64,000 nt of DNA from Flavonifractor sp. An100 (GTDB taxonomy: Bacteria; Bacillota; Clostridia; Oscillospirales; Oscillospiraceae), in the NCBI RefSeq assembly GCF_002161175.1, contig NZ_NFMA01000016.1, positions 1 through 64,000 on the forward strand, read 5' to 3'. Shown here in pieces: positions 33,443 to 42,694 of the stretch. Below the pieces are notes generated by a model. That model was not told the DNA's origin, made no database searches, and saw only the letters and a program-made list of their open reading frames with translations. How positions within the stretch are numbered: the first letter of the stretch is position 1; every line of letters starts with the position of its first letter. The translations under genes were made by a program, and so were the position numbers.

Positions 33443-36400
33443 TCAATCCACCATATTGTGGTACAGGAAGGTGACAACCTGGGCCCGGGTGCAGGTGGCA
33501 TCCGGGGAGAAGGTGTAGGTGCCGGTACCGCTGGTAATGTCGTTGGCAACAGCCCAAGCGACAGCTTGTGCGTAGTAGGCGTCGGTCGCTACGTCGTAGA
33601 AGGAGCTGTCTGCCTTGGCGCTGGGACGGCCCTCAGCCTGCCACAGGAAGGTGACAATCTGAGCCCGGGTGCAGGTGGCGTTGGGGGCGAAGGTGGTAGC
33701 AGTAGCGCCACTGGTGATGCCCTGCTCATAGGCCCAGAGGACGGCGTCGTAGTAATAGTCGTCGGAGGAGATATCCGTAAAGGGATTTTGCGTGGATTTG
33801 GGCTGGGGACGACCGAAGGCCTGCCACAGGAAGGTGACCACCTGACCGCGGGTACATCCGGCGTCGGGGGAGAAGGTGGTGGCACTGGTTCCGCTGGTAA
33901 TGCCATTCTCCACCGCCCATTTGACCGCGTCATAGTAGTAGGCGCTAGTAGGTACGTCGGTAAAGTCCAGAGCGCTGCTCTCCTCTACTTTTTGGAAGGT
34001 GGCCTCTACCGTGGCCCGGATGCTGGGCATGGTAAAGGTGTACTGGTTGTCATCCTTCTGGGAGAGCTTGATGGTATCCCCGTTGCGGTCGGTGACAATC
34101 AATTCATCCAGCTCATACCCCTCGTTGGGCTTAACGGTAATGGTAACGGTGTCGCCCTTAGAGGCGCTGCGGGGCGATACGGTGATCTTGCCGTGGCCGT
34201 CCGTCTTAACGATGATGTTGACGGAGCTGCTGCCACCGCCGCCGCCGCTGGAGCGGGCATAGGGGGTAATGGATCCAGTGAGCACGTTGTAGTTGTCCGT
34301 GTCATCGGGTACAAAGGTCCAGCCATAGGCGGTGTTGGCGGTGACGATTGTGGCGTCGCCGTCATTCCAGGTGAGGGTACCCTCAGCGGGGAGAATGGTG
34401 CCGATGTTCAAAGCGGCGTCTGCCAGAGTTTTGCCCTCCTGGGTGATGGGGGTGTAGCCCGGCTTACCGGAAGGATCCGCCTTCTGGATGGTGACCAAAA
34501 TGGTGGCCTCTACAGGGGCATAGGTTTCAAGGTCGTCGGGGGTGAAGATGACAACGACAGGCTGGATGCCGGCAGAGACAGGGGCGCTGTCGGCCTGGAA
34601 GCTCCAGGTACCCGGGACCTCCACACCGTCATAGGTGGCGGTGCCATGAATGACGTCCTGGGAGAGAGCCTGGCCGGAGTAGGTGACGGAGATGTTCTCC
34701 ACGTCTACCACGGGGACGTACTCGTAGACCACATTGACCTTCATGGTAGCAGTGGAGTCGGCAAAGTTGGTGGAGGTAATGAGGATGGGCGCCTGGGCGG
34801 TCTTACCCACGTCGGTCTCCCAGTCCAGGCCCTCCTTCAACGCGAAGGTCAGAGCGCTGGAGGCTCCGTCCATAGCAGTTCCGGCGGCCAGAATATTTCC
34901 GTCATCCAGGATCTGACCCAGGGTGTAAGCCAGGTTTCCTGCGTCGGCGGGGAGCACGTTGGCGGCCGAGGCGGTTTTCAGGCTGGTGTCGTCAAAGCGG
35001 ACGTTGATGGTCTGGGTGATGTCCTTGCCGGGGGCCTGGGTAATTACCCCATCCGCCAGGGAGAAGGAACCGTCAGAGAGCACGTAGTTGGCGGTTTTGG
35101 CGGTGTTCTTCAGGGTGACCGTGCCGGTGATGGTCTTGTCGGTGCCGGCGTTGGCGTCGGCATAGCTGGCAGTAAAGGTGTAGTCGGCGCCGGGAGTCAG
35201 CGTGTCCTGACCCACCAGACCCTGGAAGGTCACGGTTACATCAGCATCGGTGGTGCCGTCATAGGTCTTTTCGCTGGCGGTTGCCTGGACCGTCAGGGGC
35301 TTCTTGGCCACGGTCAGCTTGTAGCTCACCGAGGTCTCAGCCCAGGTGCCTTCCACCGTGGCCGCGGTGGCGGTAATGGTGGTCTCGCCGGTGGCCAGAA
35401 TGGTCACCTGTCCGTTGGCGTCCACGGTGGCCACCTGCTGATTGCTGCTGGAGTAGGAGATAGCGCCGCCGCCCTGGGAGGAGTTGGTGGCCACATTGGT
35501 GAAGGCGGGGTCGCCGTAAGTGGCGGTCCGATCGCCAGCTTCGGCAAAGGCAATCTCCTGGGGCGGCAGATCGATGACCTTTACCTGGAAGGACTTGCTG
35601 GCAACGTTGATGTTGTTGTCGCCGGGATAAGAGACAGTAATGGTGGCCTCTCCGGCGGCAATGCCCTTCACGGTGACGTTGCCCTGAGAATAGGTCACGG
35701 CAGCTGCCTTCTCATTGCTGCTGGTGACGGTGATAGGTAGAACGGTCTCACCCAGCTTGGCGGAGGCGGGGACCGTTTTCTCCGTGTTGATGATCACTGT
35801 GAGGGGATCGGCCTCGGGAGTGACCGTCAGTACGGGATTAGCTTTTTGGATGGTGAAGGAGAGGGATTTGGTACCAAAGTTGTTCTCATCCTCGTAGGTG
35901 GCGGTGACGGTGTAGGTGCCGGCATCCTTGACGGTATCGGACAGGGTCACGGCCTGAGCGGTGCCCCCGTCCTGGGAGAGGGTGTAGGTGATGGCACCGC
36001 TGCCGGCAGAGCAGGTTGCCTCGTTGACAAAGCTGCTCAGGGCCATGTCCAGGCCGGTGTAAGTCGCTTCGGCCTGCTTGGCGGTAAAGGTGATCTGATC
36101 GCTGACGTCGATCTTGCCGGCAAACTTCCACTGGGCGGTGAGGGTGCTGTCGGCGGTGGGGATGAACTCATAGTCAACGGCTACTGTGGACTTGCCCATC
36201 TGATAGCCGGTCAGGTCATGGCCGGTGTAGGTAAAGTTCTGTTCCGCCAGCTTGACGTGGGCGGGATAGGCCTGGGAGAGGGTGACGCTCTTCTGGCCGT
36301 TGGCGGTGCCGCCGTTGCCGTTGATGGTGGTGGTGTAGGTCTTGGGGTAGAATTCCAGGGACTGGGGGGTGATGCCCACCATGGTTTTTTTCATTTCAAT

Positions 36401-37243
36401 GTGCGTGCCCACGACGTTGGATTCGCTGGACATGTAAGACACCGCGGCGGAATTGGTCGCGCTGCCCCGCTTCAGGGTCATGTGTACCGTGCTGGTGGAC
36501 GAAGCCGCGTCCTCACCATTTCCTACGTATAGGCTGTTGCAGTAGGCAGCGGCAGAGGAAGAGCCGCCGGTGATAGTGCCGTCGGCGTCCAGCCAGACCA
36601 GCAGGGAGCGCACGCCGTAGCCGCCGCTGCCGGAGCCGCCGGTAATGGAGACCGAGCTGCTGCCCACGCGGCCATCATAATGCTGTTTTCCGGCTGCATC
36701 TGTCCAGAGCTGCTCCCGGTCGTTGATCAGAATGCCTCCGTTGCTGTCAATGCCGCAGCCGTTCTTACCGCCCTTGACGGTGAACTGGGCATTGTTGAGG
36801 CGGATGAGGGTGGTGCCGCAATAGGAGGCGATGCCGTCTGGATTGAGCTGGCCGCCCACGGAGATGGCGTCGCCGTTGCCCGAGCTGTTGTCCACAGTCA
36901 GGGAGCCACCATCCACCCGCACGTCCAGGTTGGTGGGATTGGAGGGAGTGGAGTTGGTGGAGGGGGTGACGGAGATCCCTCTTAGGGATACGTTGCCGTT
37001 GGTGTAAAGGATCAAATCACCGGTCACGGTGATACGGCCGTAGGAGCCTGCGGACAGGCTGAGCAGCCGCTCGCTGGAGTCATAGGTCCAGCCGGTTCCG
37101 GATTGGTCCGACTCGCCGTAGTACAGCGAGATGTTTTCCCCACCGGCGGCGCTGGCCGAAATCGGCAGAGCCAGGGAACACAGCAATACGATTACCAGAT
37201 TGAAAGCCAGCAATCGCAGCCTGGGTTTTGTTGTTTGCCTCAT
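33443..37243 (-). CDS. Large SLH-anchored surface protein with YDG/MBG-type repeats
   Basis: 1266 residues. A Sec signal peptide (about 1-33, SASAAGG) is followed by a region rich in short beta-strands, several bacterial Ig/MBG-like repeats built on ATYTGLDMALS- and TYDGTTDADVTV-type (YDG) motifs (about 380-980), an InlB-type beta repeat (KITVSPRSASKGDTVTI, about 1010-1085) and three SLH domains (about 1085-1266, each with FSPDA/FAPNA-x-CTR and VVTFLW/LY). It should be exported and bound through SLH to secondary cell-wall polymer. GGAGG lies 10 nt before the ATG at 37243, which overlaps the stop of the upstream O-antigen-ligase-like gene (ATGA). Function may be adhesion or S-layer. Confidence 0.9.
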   Translation of the reverse strand: MRQTTKPRLRLLAFNLVIVLLCSLALPISASAAGGENISLYYGESDQSGTGWTYDSSERLLSLSAGSYGRITVTGDLILYTNGNVSLRGISVTPSTNSTPSNPTNLDVRVDGGSLTVDNSSGNGDAISVGGQLNPDGIASYCGTTLIRLNNAQFTVKGGKNGCGIDSNGGILINDREQLWTDAAGKQHYDGRVGSSSVSITGGSGSGGYGVRSLLVWLDADGTITGGSSSAAAYCNSLYVGNGEDAASSTSTVHMTLKRGSATNSAAVSYMSSESNVVGTHIEMKKTMVGITPQSLEFYPKTYTTTINGNGGTANGQKSVTLSQAYPAHVKLAEQNFTYTGHDLTGYQMGKSTVAVDYEFIPTADSTLTAQWKFAGKIDVSDQITFTAKQAEATYTGLDMALSSFVNEATCSAGSGAITYTLSQDGGTAQAVTLSDTVKDAGTYTVTATYEDENNFGTKSLSFTIQKANPVLTVTPEADPLTVIINTEKTVPASAKLGETVLPITVTSSNEKAAAVTYSQGNVTVKGIAAGEATITVSYPGDNNINVASKSFQVKVIDLPPQEIAFAEAGDRTATYGDPAFTNVATNSSQGGGAISYSSSNQQVATVDANGQVTILATGETTITATAATVEGTWAETSVSYKLTVAKKPLTVQATASEKTYDGTTDADVTVTFQGLVGQDTLTPGADYTFTASYADANAGTDKTITGTVTLKNTAKTANYVLSDGSFSLADGVITQAPGKDITQTINVRFDDTSLKTASAANVLPADAGNLAYTLGQILDDGNILAAGTAMDGASSALTFALKEGLDWETDVGKTAQAPILITSTNFADSTATMKVNVVYEYVPVVDVENISVTYSGQALSQDVIHGTATYDGVEVPGTWSFQADSAPVSAGIQPVVVIFTPDDLETYAPVEATILVTIQKADPSGKPGYTPITQEGKTLADAALNIGTILPAEGTLTWNDGDATIVTANTAYGWTFVPDDTDNYNVLTGSITPYARSSGGGGGSSSVNIIVKTDGHGKITVSPRSASKGDTVTITVKPNEGYELDELIVTDRNGDTIKLSQKDDNQYTFTMPSIRATVEATFQKVEESSALDFTDVPTSAYYYDAVKWAVENGITSGTSATTFSPDAGCTRGQVVTFLWQAFGRPQPKSTQNPFTDISSDDYYYDAVLWAYEQGITSGATATTFAPNATCTRAQIVTFLWQAEGRPSAKADSSFYDVATDAYYAQAVAWAVANDITSGTGTYTFSPDATCTRAQVVTFLYHNMVD

Positions 37244-38799
37244 GTTGAAATATCCTCCTTCGCAGTTTGGGAATTGATATCAGCCTCGCACAAAGCGAGG
37301 AATATCCAGAATAGTGTGGTCAGAGCGGCGCAACTGACGGTAAAGCAGATCTGAATCAGGTAGCCCACTGTGCCCGATAAAAGGACCAGTACGGCGGGGG
37401 AGAGGTGCCGGCGCAGGGAACGCAGCCAGCACACCAATCCGGCCAGGTAGAAGCCAAGAGCGGGGAGTCCCAGGTTAGCGGCGATGTTGAGAAATTCGTT
37501 GTGGGCGGAGTCCACATAGGCCTCAATGGTGGTACCGACCTCGGGGACGTAGCGGGAAAAGGTAAAGGTGATGCGCTGGGCCAGTGTGTCCGGCCCTCCG
37601 CCCAACAGGGGGTGTTCCCCAATCAGGCGGATCACTTCCTGCCAGATCCGGACCCGGCCGGAGCCGAAGGTGGGGTCTAAGTTTCCGTGGAGAATCTGGT
37701 TCAGTTCATAAAGGGGGCCGGAAGAGAAGGGGATGAGGGAGACGCAGGCCAGTCCCAAAGCGGCCAGGACGGCTATACCCATGGTCAGGCAGTGGAAGAG
37801 CAGCTTGGAAGGGGGCTGCTGCAAGGGTGGGATAGGGTTATGCCGAGCCAGCAACAGCCCAACCAGGCTGAGGGCGATCCCCCCGACCAGGAGGAGTGCG
37901 CTCACGGGAGAAACAATCAGAGTCAGCGGCTGTTCCCGGTCCGCGTATAGCAGCTTTCCAAGCCCCAGACAGGCGGCAAGAATCCCTACAGCCTGAGCTC
38001 CCCGGGGCCAGAGGGAGGAGCGGCTGTAAAACAGAGGGAGGGTGAGAAGGAGTGCACCTGCCAGTCCCACGTATCCGGCGTCCACATCGGCCAAAGCCAG
38101 CAGGAGGGCGCCTCCTCCCAGAAAGACCAGCAGGGGAGTGCGGCCGCTGGTGAGAAAGGCACCATAACAGACCGGTATGGTCAGGCACAAGAAGCCGCCC
38201 AACAGATCCACATTGCCCAGCGTGCCCAAAAACCGCCCATTGTACAGGACGAAGGCGTCATGGAAGGTGACGTCGGGGGGGAACAGGTGCAAGGGATTGA
38301 ACCCGGCATATTGGGCCAGGGCCAGACCCAGGTTGATCAGGACCACTGTTCCCAGCAGATAAGCAAGCCAGGTGTTCCAACGCCCGTAGGAGGAGACGGT
38401 CCAGTAGATTAAAAGACATAGAAGGAGAAAGCACAGCCCCTCATACCGGCTGCTGCCCAGCCAGACGCGGTCATAGGGGGAACATACCGCGGACAGGATG
38501 CACCAGATTCCGTACAACAGGAAGCAAATCCGGGCGGTAGAGCACTTAGCCAACGGGGCAAGCTGTACAGACAGCGGGCACTGGCCGGTGATGGCCAATT
38601 CCAGAGCAGCAAGAAGGAGGACGACCAGGTACGCCAGGGAAATGCCCGTACACACAAAAAAAGAACAGCGGCCTAGGGCCTCATAGCCGCTCAGGGCGGG
38701 AAGGAGCAGGACGACCGAACACATCAGTGCCAAATAGCCCTGGGTTACCCGTGTCAGAGCGGCGGTAGGGCGGGGCTGAGACTTGGTATGGGAGGGCAA
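37240..38799 (-). CDS. O-antigen ligase/Wzy-like polytopic membrane protein
   Basis: About 519 residues with 12 or more hydrophobic helices and the Wzy_C-type large loop (FGSGRVRIWQEVIRLIGEHP, then GGGPDTLAQRI and SAHNEFLNIAANLGLPAL) that characterises O-antigen ligases, polymerases and related glycan transferases. It probably transfers or polymerises a surface glycan, possibly on the SLH protein encoded next and translationally coupled to it by an ATGA overlap. Starts are uncertain: TTG at 38832 overlaps the upstream stop, and TTG at 38799 lies 8 nt after AAGGCGG and is preferred. Confidence 0.8.
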   Translation of the reverse strand: MPSHTKSQPRPTAALTRVTQGYLALMCSVVLLLPALSGYEALGRCSFFVCTGISLAYLVVLLLAALELAITGQCPLSVQLAPLAKCSTARICFLLYGIWCILSAVCSPYDRVWLGSSRYEGLCFLLLCLLIYWTVSSYGRWNTWLAYLLGTVVLINLGLALAQYAGFNPLHLFPPDVTFHDAFVLYNGRFLGTLGNVDLLGGFLCLTIPVCYGAFLTSGRTPLLVFLGGGALLLALADVDAGYVGLAGALLLTLPLFYSRSSLWPRGAQAVGILAACLGLGKLLYADREQPLTLIVSPVSALLLVGGIALSLVGLLLARHNPIPPLQQPPSKLLFHCLTMGIAVLAALGLACVSLIPFSSGPLYELNQILHGNLDPTFGSGRVRIWQEVIRLIGEHPLLGGGPDTLAQRITFTFSRYVPEVGTTIEAYVDSAHNEFLNIAANLGLPALGFYLAGLVCWLRSLRRHLSPAVLVLLSGTVGYLIQICFTVSCAALTTLFWIFLALCEADINSQTAKEDIST

Positions 38800-38828
38800 A
38801 GAATCACCGCCTTGCCTGTGGAAATAGA

Positions 38829-39254
38829 TCAAAACAGAGTCTTTTCATTTTCGGAAAAGAGTTTATCATTGAGGTGCTGCAGCGGTATGTGGTGCAGCAG
38901 TGAGAAGCTAATCATGGCGTCCCGCTTGAGCCGGGGGTAGAGGGGGGCATAACCGGCCAGCTTCAGCATCTGCTGGGTCTCCTCCAGGGTGGCGTCCAAC
39001 CCAATGCACAGGCATAAAAGCCGGTCCCGGGAGGGGTTGCGCCGCCCAGAAAATACCTGATGCAGATATACCTCGCTCATCCCCGCCTGGCGGGCCAGGG
39101 CGGCCTTGCTTATGCTCTTTCGCTCATACAGTTCGTTGAGCAGATGGGCGGCATTTTGCCGGGAAAAATAGGGGCTGTTGTCCTTAATGTAGTCGTCCAG
39201 GTTGTCCTGCCGCATCAGTTCCTGATTGAGGTCATCTGTGGATTTTTCCTGCAT
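38829..39254 (-). CDS. HTH (XRE-type) regulator
   Basis: 141 residues. Helix-turn-helix around residues 47-75 (ISKAALARQAGMSEVYLHQVFSG, with RNPSRDRLLCL) typical of XRE proteins. An acidic N-terminus precedes it, and the C-terminus after it (LEETQQMLKLAGYAPLYPR) resembles regulators paired with Ser/Thr kinases. The ATG at 39254 follows AAAGGGGG. It is divergent from the kinase gene across 89 bp and is the first gene of the transcript continuing to the O-antigen-ligase-like and SLH genes, so it could regulate both directions. Confidence 0.8.
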   Translation of the reverse strand: MQEKSTDDLNQELMRQDNLDDYIKDNSPYFSRQNAAHLLNELYERKSISKAALARQAGMSEVYLHQVFSGRRNPSRDRLLCLCIGLDATLEETQQMLKLAGYAPLYPRLKRDAMISFSLLHHIPLQHLNDKLFSENEKTLF

Positions 39255-39343
39255 CGATATTCCACCCCCTTTACTTCTGGGAAAAAATTGTTTATACTAA
39301 ATCTACAACATTTCATACGGCAAAACAATATTCCGGGTGCATA

Positions 39344-40069
39344 GTGCACAAGGTTTTGGAGGCGATTCCCATTTACGATTGGCTGTGGAAGGTTTTGCAG
39401 GAGGAATATGATCCGGTCCGGGTCATTAAGGAGAGCAACCGGGGCAGTGTCAGTCTGATCCGCCACAAAAAGAGCGGGCAGAAGCTGATCCTCCGGCGGT
39501 TTACCGGAAATCCCGAGGTCTACCGGACGTTATTGGACTACACCTGTCCCAATTTACCTACCATATTGGAAGTGGCTGTGCAGGGGGATCAGGTGCTGGA
39601 ACTGGAGGAGTTTATTGAGGGCGACACCCTGGGATATCTGCTCCAGGGTGCCCTTTTTTCACAAGAGGAGACCCGGAAGATTGTGCTGCAGGTGTGCCGG
39701 GCGCTGTGGGTGCTCCATTCCATCGGGGCGGTCCATCGGGATGTAAAGCCGGAGAATATCATCCTGCGGGGGAAGGAGGCGGTGCTCATCGACTTTGACG
39801 CCGCCCGGTTCCATAAGCCCGAGCTGGATACCGACACCCAGATTCTGGGCACCACCGGCTTTGCTGCGCCGGAGCAGTACGGCCTGTCCCAGTCGGATAT
39901 CCGTACGGATATTTATGCGGTGGGCATCCTGATCAATGTAATGCTCACCGGCCAGCACCCCTCCAAACAGCTGGCGGAAGGGCGGATGGGACGGATTGTG
40001 GACCGCTGTACCCATGTCAACCCTCAGAGGCGGTATAAAAACGTGCTGCGGCTGATGGAGGCGCTGTGA
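39344..40069 (+). CDS. Hanks-type serine/threonine protein kinase, compact
   Basis: 241 residues, essentially only the kinase domain: Gly-rich loop region SNRGSVSLIRHK, the ATP lysine/arginine region LILRRF, catalytic loop HRDVKPENIIL (about 132), metal-binding IDFDAARF (DFD instead of the usual DFG, about 150), activation segment ending TTGFAAPEQYG, and DIYAVGILI. There is no transmembrane or PASTA region. The Lys of subdomain II appears to be in KLILRRF. It starts at GTG 39344 with a weak ribosome-binding site. Two zinc-ribbon membrane proteins follow within 2 nt and 30 nt, suggesting one signalling unit. Confidence 0.88.
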   Translation: MHKVLEAIPIYDWLWKVLQEEYDPVRVIKESNRGSVSLIRHKKSGQKLILRRFTGNPEVYRTLLDYTCPNLPTILEVAVQGDQVLELEEFIEGDTLGYLLQGALFSQEETRKIVLQVCRALWVLHSIGAVHRDVKPENIILRGKEAVLIDFDAARFHKPELDTDTQILGTTGFAAPEQYGLSQSDIRTDIYAVGILINVMLTGQHPSKQLAEGRMGRIVDRCTHVNPQRRYKNVLRLMEAL

Positions 40070-40070
40070 T

Positions 40071-41324
40071 ATGGTGGACCTGACGAAGACATGCCCCTAC
40101 TGCGGCGCACAGCTGCCGGCGGGGGCATCCTTTTGCCCCCGGTGTGCCCGGAGTATCCGGGCACAAAAAACCATCCAGCCCCCGTCCCACCTGTGGGGCA
40201 AGGTCCTGCGGTGGGGACTGGCGGCGGCGGTGGCAATCGCGGTGGTGGCCGGGGTGGTGTATGCCCAAATGCCCAAGACCTATGAGGGCCTGGCCGAGGT
40301 GATCTATACCGACCGGGACGGCACCTATCAGTTGATCCTGGGGGCGGGGGAGGAGCGCTTTACTCCGGTGCCGGAGTATACGGAGCAGTTTGCCCGGGAC
40401 GTTCTGGGACGGATGCCCTCCCGGCTGTTTATCAACCATGTGGACAGCGGAGCCAACGCCGGAGACATCTTCCTGCAGAAGGTGGAGTCGGTCACCGCCG
40501 AATTTAAAGACCAGGGGGACAACCCCAGCCCCATGATCTGTGATCCTCCGGCCCCGGCGGACTATTCCAAGGATGCGGCCCTGGTGTCCCGGCTGAGCTT
40601 TACCGGCGAGAGCGGGACAGAGGAGCTGGTATGGACCCTGAACATGAAAAACGGGGACACCATCCGTCTGCGGCAGTACATCATCATCACCCCTCTGGAA
40701 ACCTATGAATACCACTACCAGGATTATCCCATGAACACGGCGGAGGAGCTGCAGGCTTTGGTGGACCAGGTTTCCAAGGAGGTGGAGATGCCCAACGAGG
40801 TGCATTTCTACCTGCCGCCGGTGACCTATGAAGGGGGGCTTTCCATCGGGGACCGGCCCATCAACCTCCACGGCTGCACCGATGGTCCCCAGCGCACTAC
40901 CTTCACGGACACGGTTTCTCTGGTTGCCCAGAATGGCCCCATCTCCTACTTCTATGACATTGACTTTGTGGGGAATGGAGAGGGGATTGGGGTGTCCGCC
41001 TCCGCCCGGTTCTGGGGAGAGGGCTGCTCCTTCACCGGCTGGAAGACCGGAGTGCTGGGCTACGGAGACGTGTGGGTGAACGTGATCGCCTGCCAGTTCC
41101 GGGACAATGAGGTGGGCTTTCACTTCAACAGCGAGGGCGAGTACGCCAGCCACACCATGTTTAACGAGAATCTCTTCCAGAATAACGGCACCGCCGTTTT
41201 GCTGGAGCGGGTGCCCACCGATACGGTAATGAATTTCCAGGGCTCCCGGTTCACCGGAAACGGCATCGACATCGACAACCGAAGCAACCAGCCTATTGAT
41301 ATTACCAAGGCGATCATCGAATGA
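40071..41324 (+). CDS. Zinc-ribbon, single-TM protein with beta-helix domain (paralog 1)
   Basis: 417 residues. Cytoplasmic zinc ribbon CPYCGAQLPAGASFCPRC (about 8-25), one transmembrane helix (about 47-66, WGLAAAVAIAVVAGVVYA), then an extracytoplasmic part: a domain of about 170 residues (ending MNTAEELQALVDQVSKE) and a right-handed beta-helix-like end with repeated short strands (FTDTVSLVAQNGPISYFYDI, CSFTGWKTGV, CQFRDNEVGFHF, NLFQNNGTAVLLE). Beta-helix folds of this kind often bind or cleave polysaccharide, but no catalytic motif is evident. It starts 2 nt after the kinase stop with GGAGG upstream. Function unknown. Confidence 0.8.
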   Translation: MVDLTKTCPYCGAQLPAGASFCPRCARSIRAQKTIQPPSHLWGKVLRWGLAAAVAIAVVAGVVYAQMPKTYEGLAEVIYTDRDGTYQLILGAGEERFTPVPEYTEQFARDVLGRMPSRLFINHVDSGANAGDIFLQKVESVTAEFKDQGDNPSPMICDPPAPADYSKDAALVSRLSFTGESGTEELVWTLNMKNGDTIRLRQYIIITPLETYEYHYQDYPMNTAEELQALVDQVSKEVEMPNEVHFYLPPVTYEGGLSIGDRPINLHGCTDGPQRTTFTDTVSLVAQNGPISYFYDIDFVGNGEGIGVSASARFWGEGCSFTGWKTGVLGYGDVWVNVIACQFRDNEVGFHFNSEGEYASHTMFNENLFQNNGTAVLLERVPTDTVMNFQGSRFTGNGIDIDNRSNQPIDITKAIIE

Positions 41325-41355
41325 AGTGCAAACGACTCAACAGGGAGGAATCCAT

Positions 41356-42606
41356 ATGTCCCGCTCGTGTCCCCACTGCGGCTTCCCTCTGCCTGACGAG
41401 GCCGCTTTTTGCCCCCGCTGCGCCCAGACGCTCCGCCCCCGTAAAACCCTGAGGCAGCCGATTCCCCTGCGCAAACGGGTGATGGTGGGGCTCCTGGTCC
41501 TAGTGTTGGCCGCGGCCGGAGGCGTGTGGATGTATTTGGCCACCCGCCCCCAGGTCTTTGACGGGCAGGCCGAGGTGGTTTACACCCATAAAGGGACCAC
41601 CTACCAGCTCATCCTGGCCTGGAACCGGGACCCCAACAGCCTTGCCCCCAAAATCTATCTCAGCGAGGAAGCGGGTGGAGACTTTACCTGGCCCTCCCGG
41701 TGGTACGTCAATTACAAGGACAGCGGACTCAACGCCGCCCCGGAATTTTTGGAACTGGTGGACCATGTGACCACAGAAATCCGTTTGGGGGAGGCAGGGG
41801 CCTGTCCCATGGAGGCCTCTCAGCCCGCTCCGGATGGCTATGATCGGGAAGCGGCCATGATATCCTTTATCCACTTCATCTGCGGCACCGATACCAACCA
41901 GGTGGTCTGGACCATTCATATGAAGAATGGAGATGTGATCCGGCTGCGTCAGGATATGATCATTACCGCCACCCAAACCCACGAAATTCGGCCTGAGGAC
42001 TACCCCATGAACACCACCCAGGAGCTTCAAGCTCTGGTGGACCGTTTGGCGGAGGAAATTCCTCAGGAGGACCAGATTGAAATTTATCTTCCTCCGGTGA
42101 CCTACCAAGAGATGCTGGTGCTGGAGCGGCGGGGAATGAATTTCCACGGCTGCACCGATGGCACGGGGCGCACCGCCTTTGCCGGTGGGGTACAGATCCG
42201 GTACGAAGGGGGTGCTATCTCCTTCTTCTACGACCTGGATTTCCCGGGGGAGGGGGGAGGCATCGGGCTGTCCGCTGCTTCCCGGGCCTGGGCGGTCGCC
42301 TGCTCCTTCGCTAACTGGAGGACAGGAGTGCTGTCCTACGGCGGAAACTCCTGGGTGAACACCACCGAATGCCAGTTTGCGGACAACCAGATCGGCCTCC
42401 ACATCAACAGTACCCGGTCGGGAATCTCCGACACCCGGTTTTTGGACAATCAGTTTACCGGCAACGGGACCGCTGTGGTGTTGGAGAACGTGCCTGGGGA
42501 TGATACCCTTTCCTTTGATGGCTGTGTATTTACTGAAAATGGGGTGGATTTGGACAATCTCTGCGGTCATGGGGTGGACCTATCTCAGGCTGTCGTGGAA
42601 CCGTAG
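41356..42606 (+). CDS. Zinc-ribbon, single-TM protein with beta-helix domain (paralog 2)
   Basis: 416 residues, a tandem paralog of the preceding protein over its whole length: zinc ribbon CPHCGFPLPDEAAFCPRC (5-22), TM helix (about 43-65), the shared YQLILAWNRD and DYPMNTTQELQALVDRLAEE segments, and the beta-helix end (CSFANWRTGVLSYG, CQFADNQIGLHI, NQFTGNGTAVVLENV). Roughly half the residues are shared by eye. AGGGAGG precedes the ATG at 41356. A strong terminator follows. The duplication suggests two related ligands or heteromer formation. No sequence motif predicts an activity. Confidence 0.8.
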   Translation: MSRSCPHCGFPLPDEAAFCPRCAQTLRPRKTLRQPIPLRKRVMVGLLVLVLAAAGGVWMYLATRPQVFDGQAEVVYTHKGTTYQLILAWNRDPNSLAPKIYLSEEAGGDFTWPSRWYVNYKDSGLNAAPEFLELVDHVTTEIRLGEAGACPMEASQPAPDGYDREAAMISFIHFICGTDTNQVVWTIHMKNGDVIRLRQDMIITATQTHEIRPEDYPMNTTQELQALVDRLAEEIPQEDQIEIYLPPVTYQEMLVLERRGMNFHGCTDGTGRTAFAGGVQIRYEGGAISFFYDLDFPGEGGGIGLSAASRAWAVACSFANWRTGVLSYGGNSWVNTTECQFADNQIGLHINSTRSGISDTRFLDNQFTGNGTAVVLENVPGDDTLSFDGCVFTENGVDLDNLCGHGVDLSQAVVEP

Positions 42607-42630
42607 CCAATATAAGTTGCAATAAAAAAC

Positions 42631-42676
42631 GAGGAGACGCGCATTTGAACGTGAAGTTCAAAGCGCGTCTCCTCAT
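42631..42676. terminator. Bidirectional terminator
   Basis: GAGGAGACGCGC pairs with GCGCGTCTCCTC and an inner TTGAAC/GTTCAA extends the stem. CATTTAA follows on the + strand and CGTTTTTTATTG on the minus strand. Confidence 0.9.
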
Positions 42677-42694
42677 TTAAGGTAAGAGAGAAAG

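Noticed and set aside
33377-35740. A 787-codon + strand frame opposite the SLH protein
   Set aside because: Gly/Val-rich low-complexity translation mirrors the repetitive SLH gene codon pattern; no start signal.
34000-36500. CRISPR-like or tandem DNA repeats in the SLH gene
   Set aside because: The periodicity is protein-domain repetition with diverged DNA, not identical repeats with spacers.
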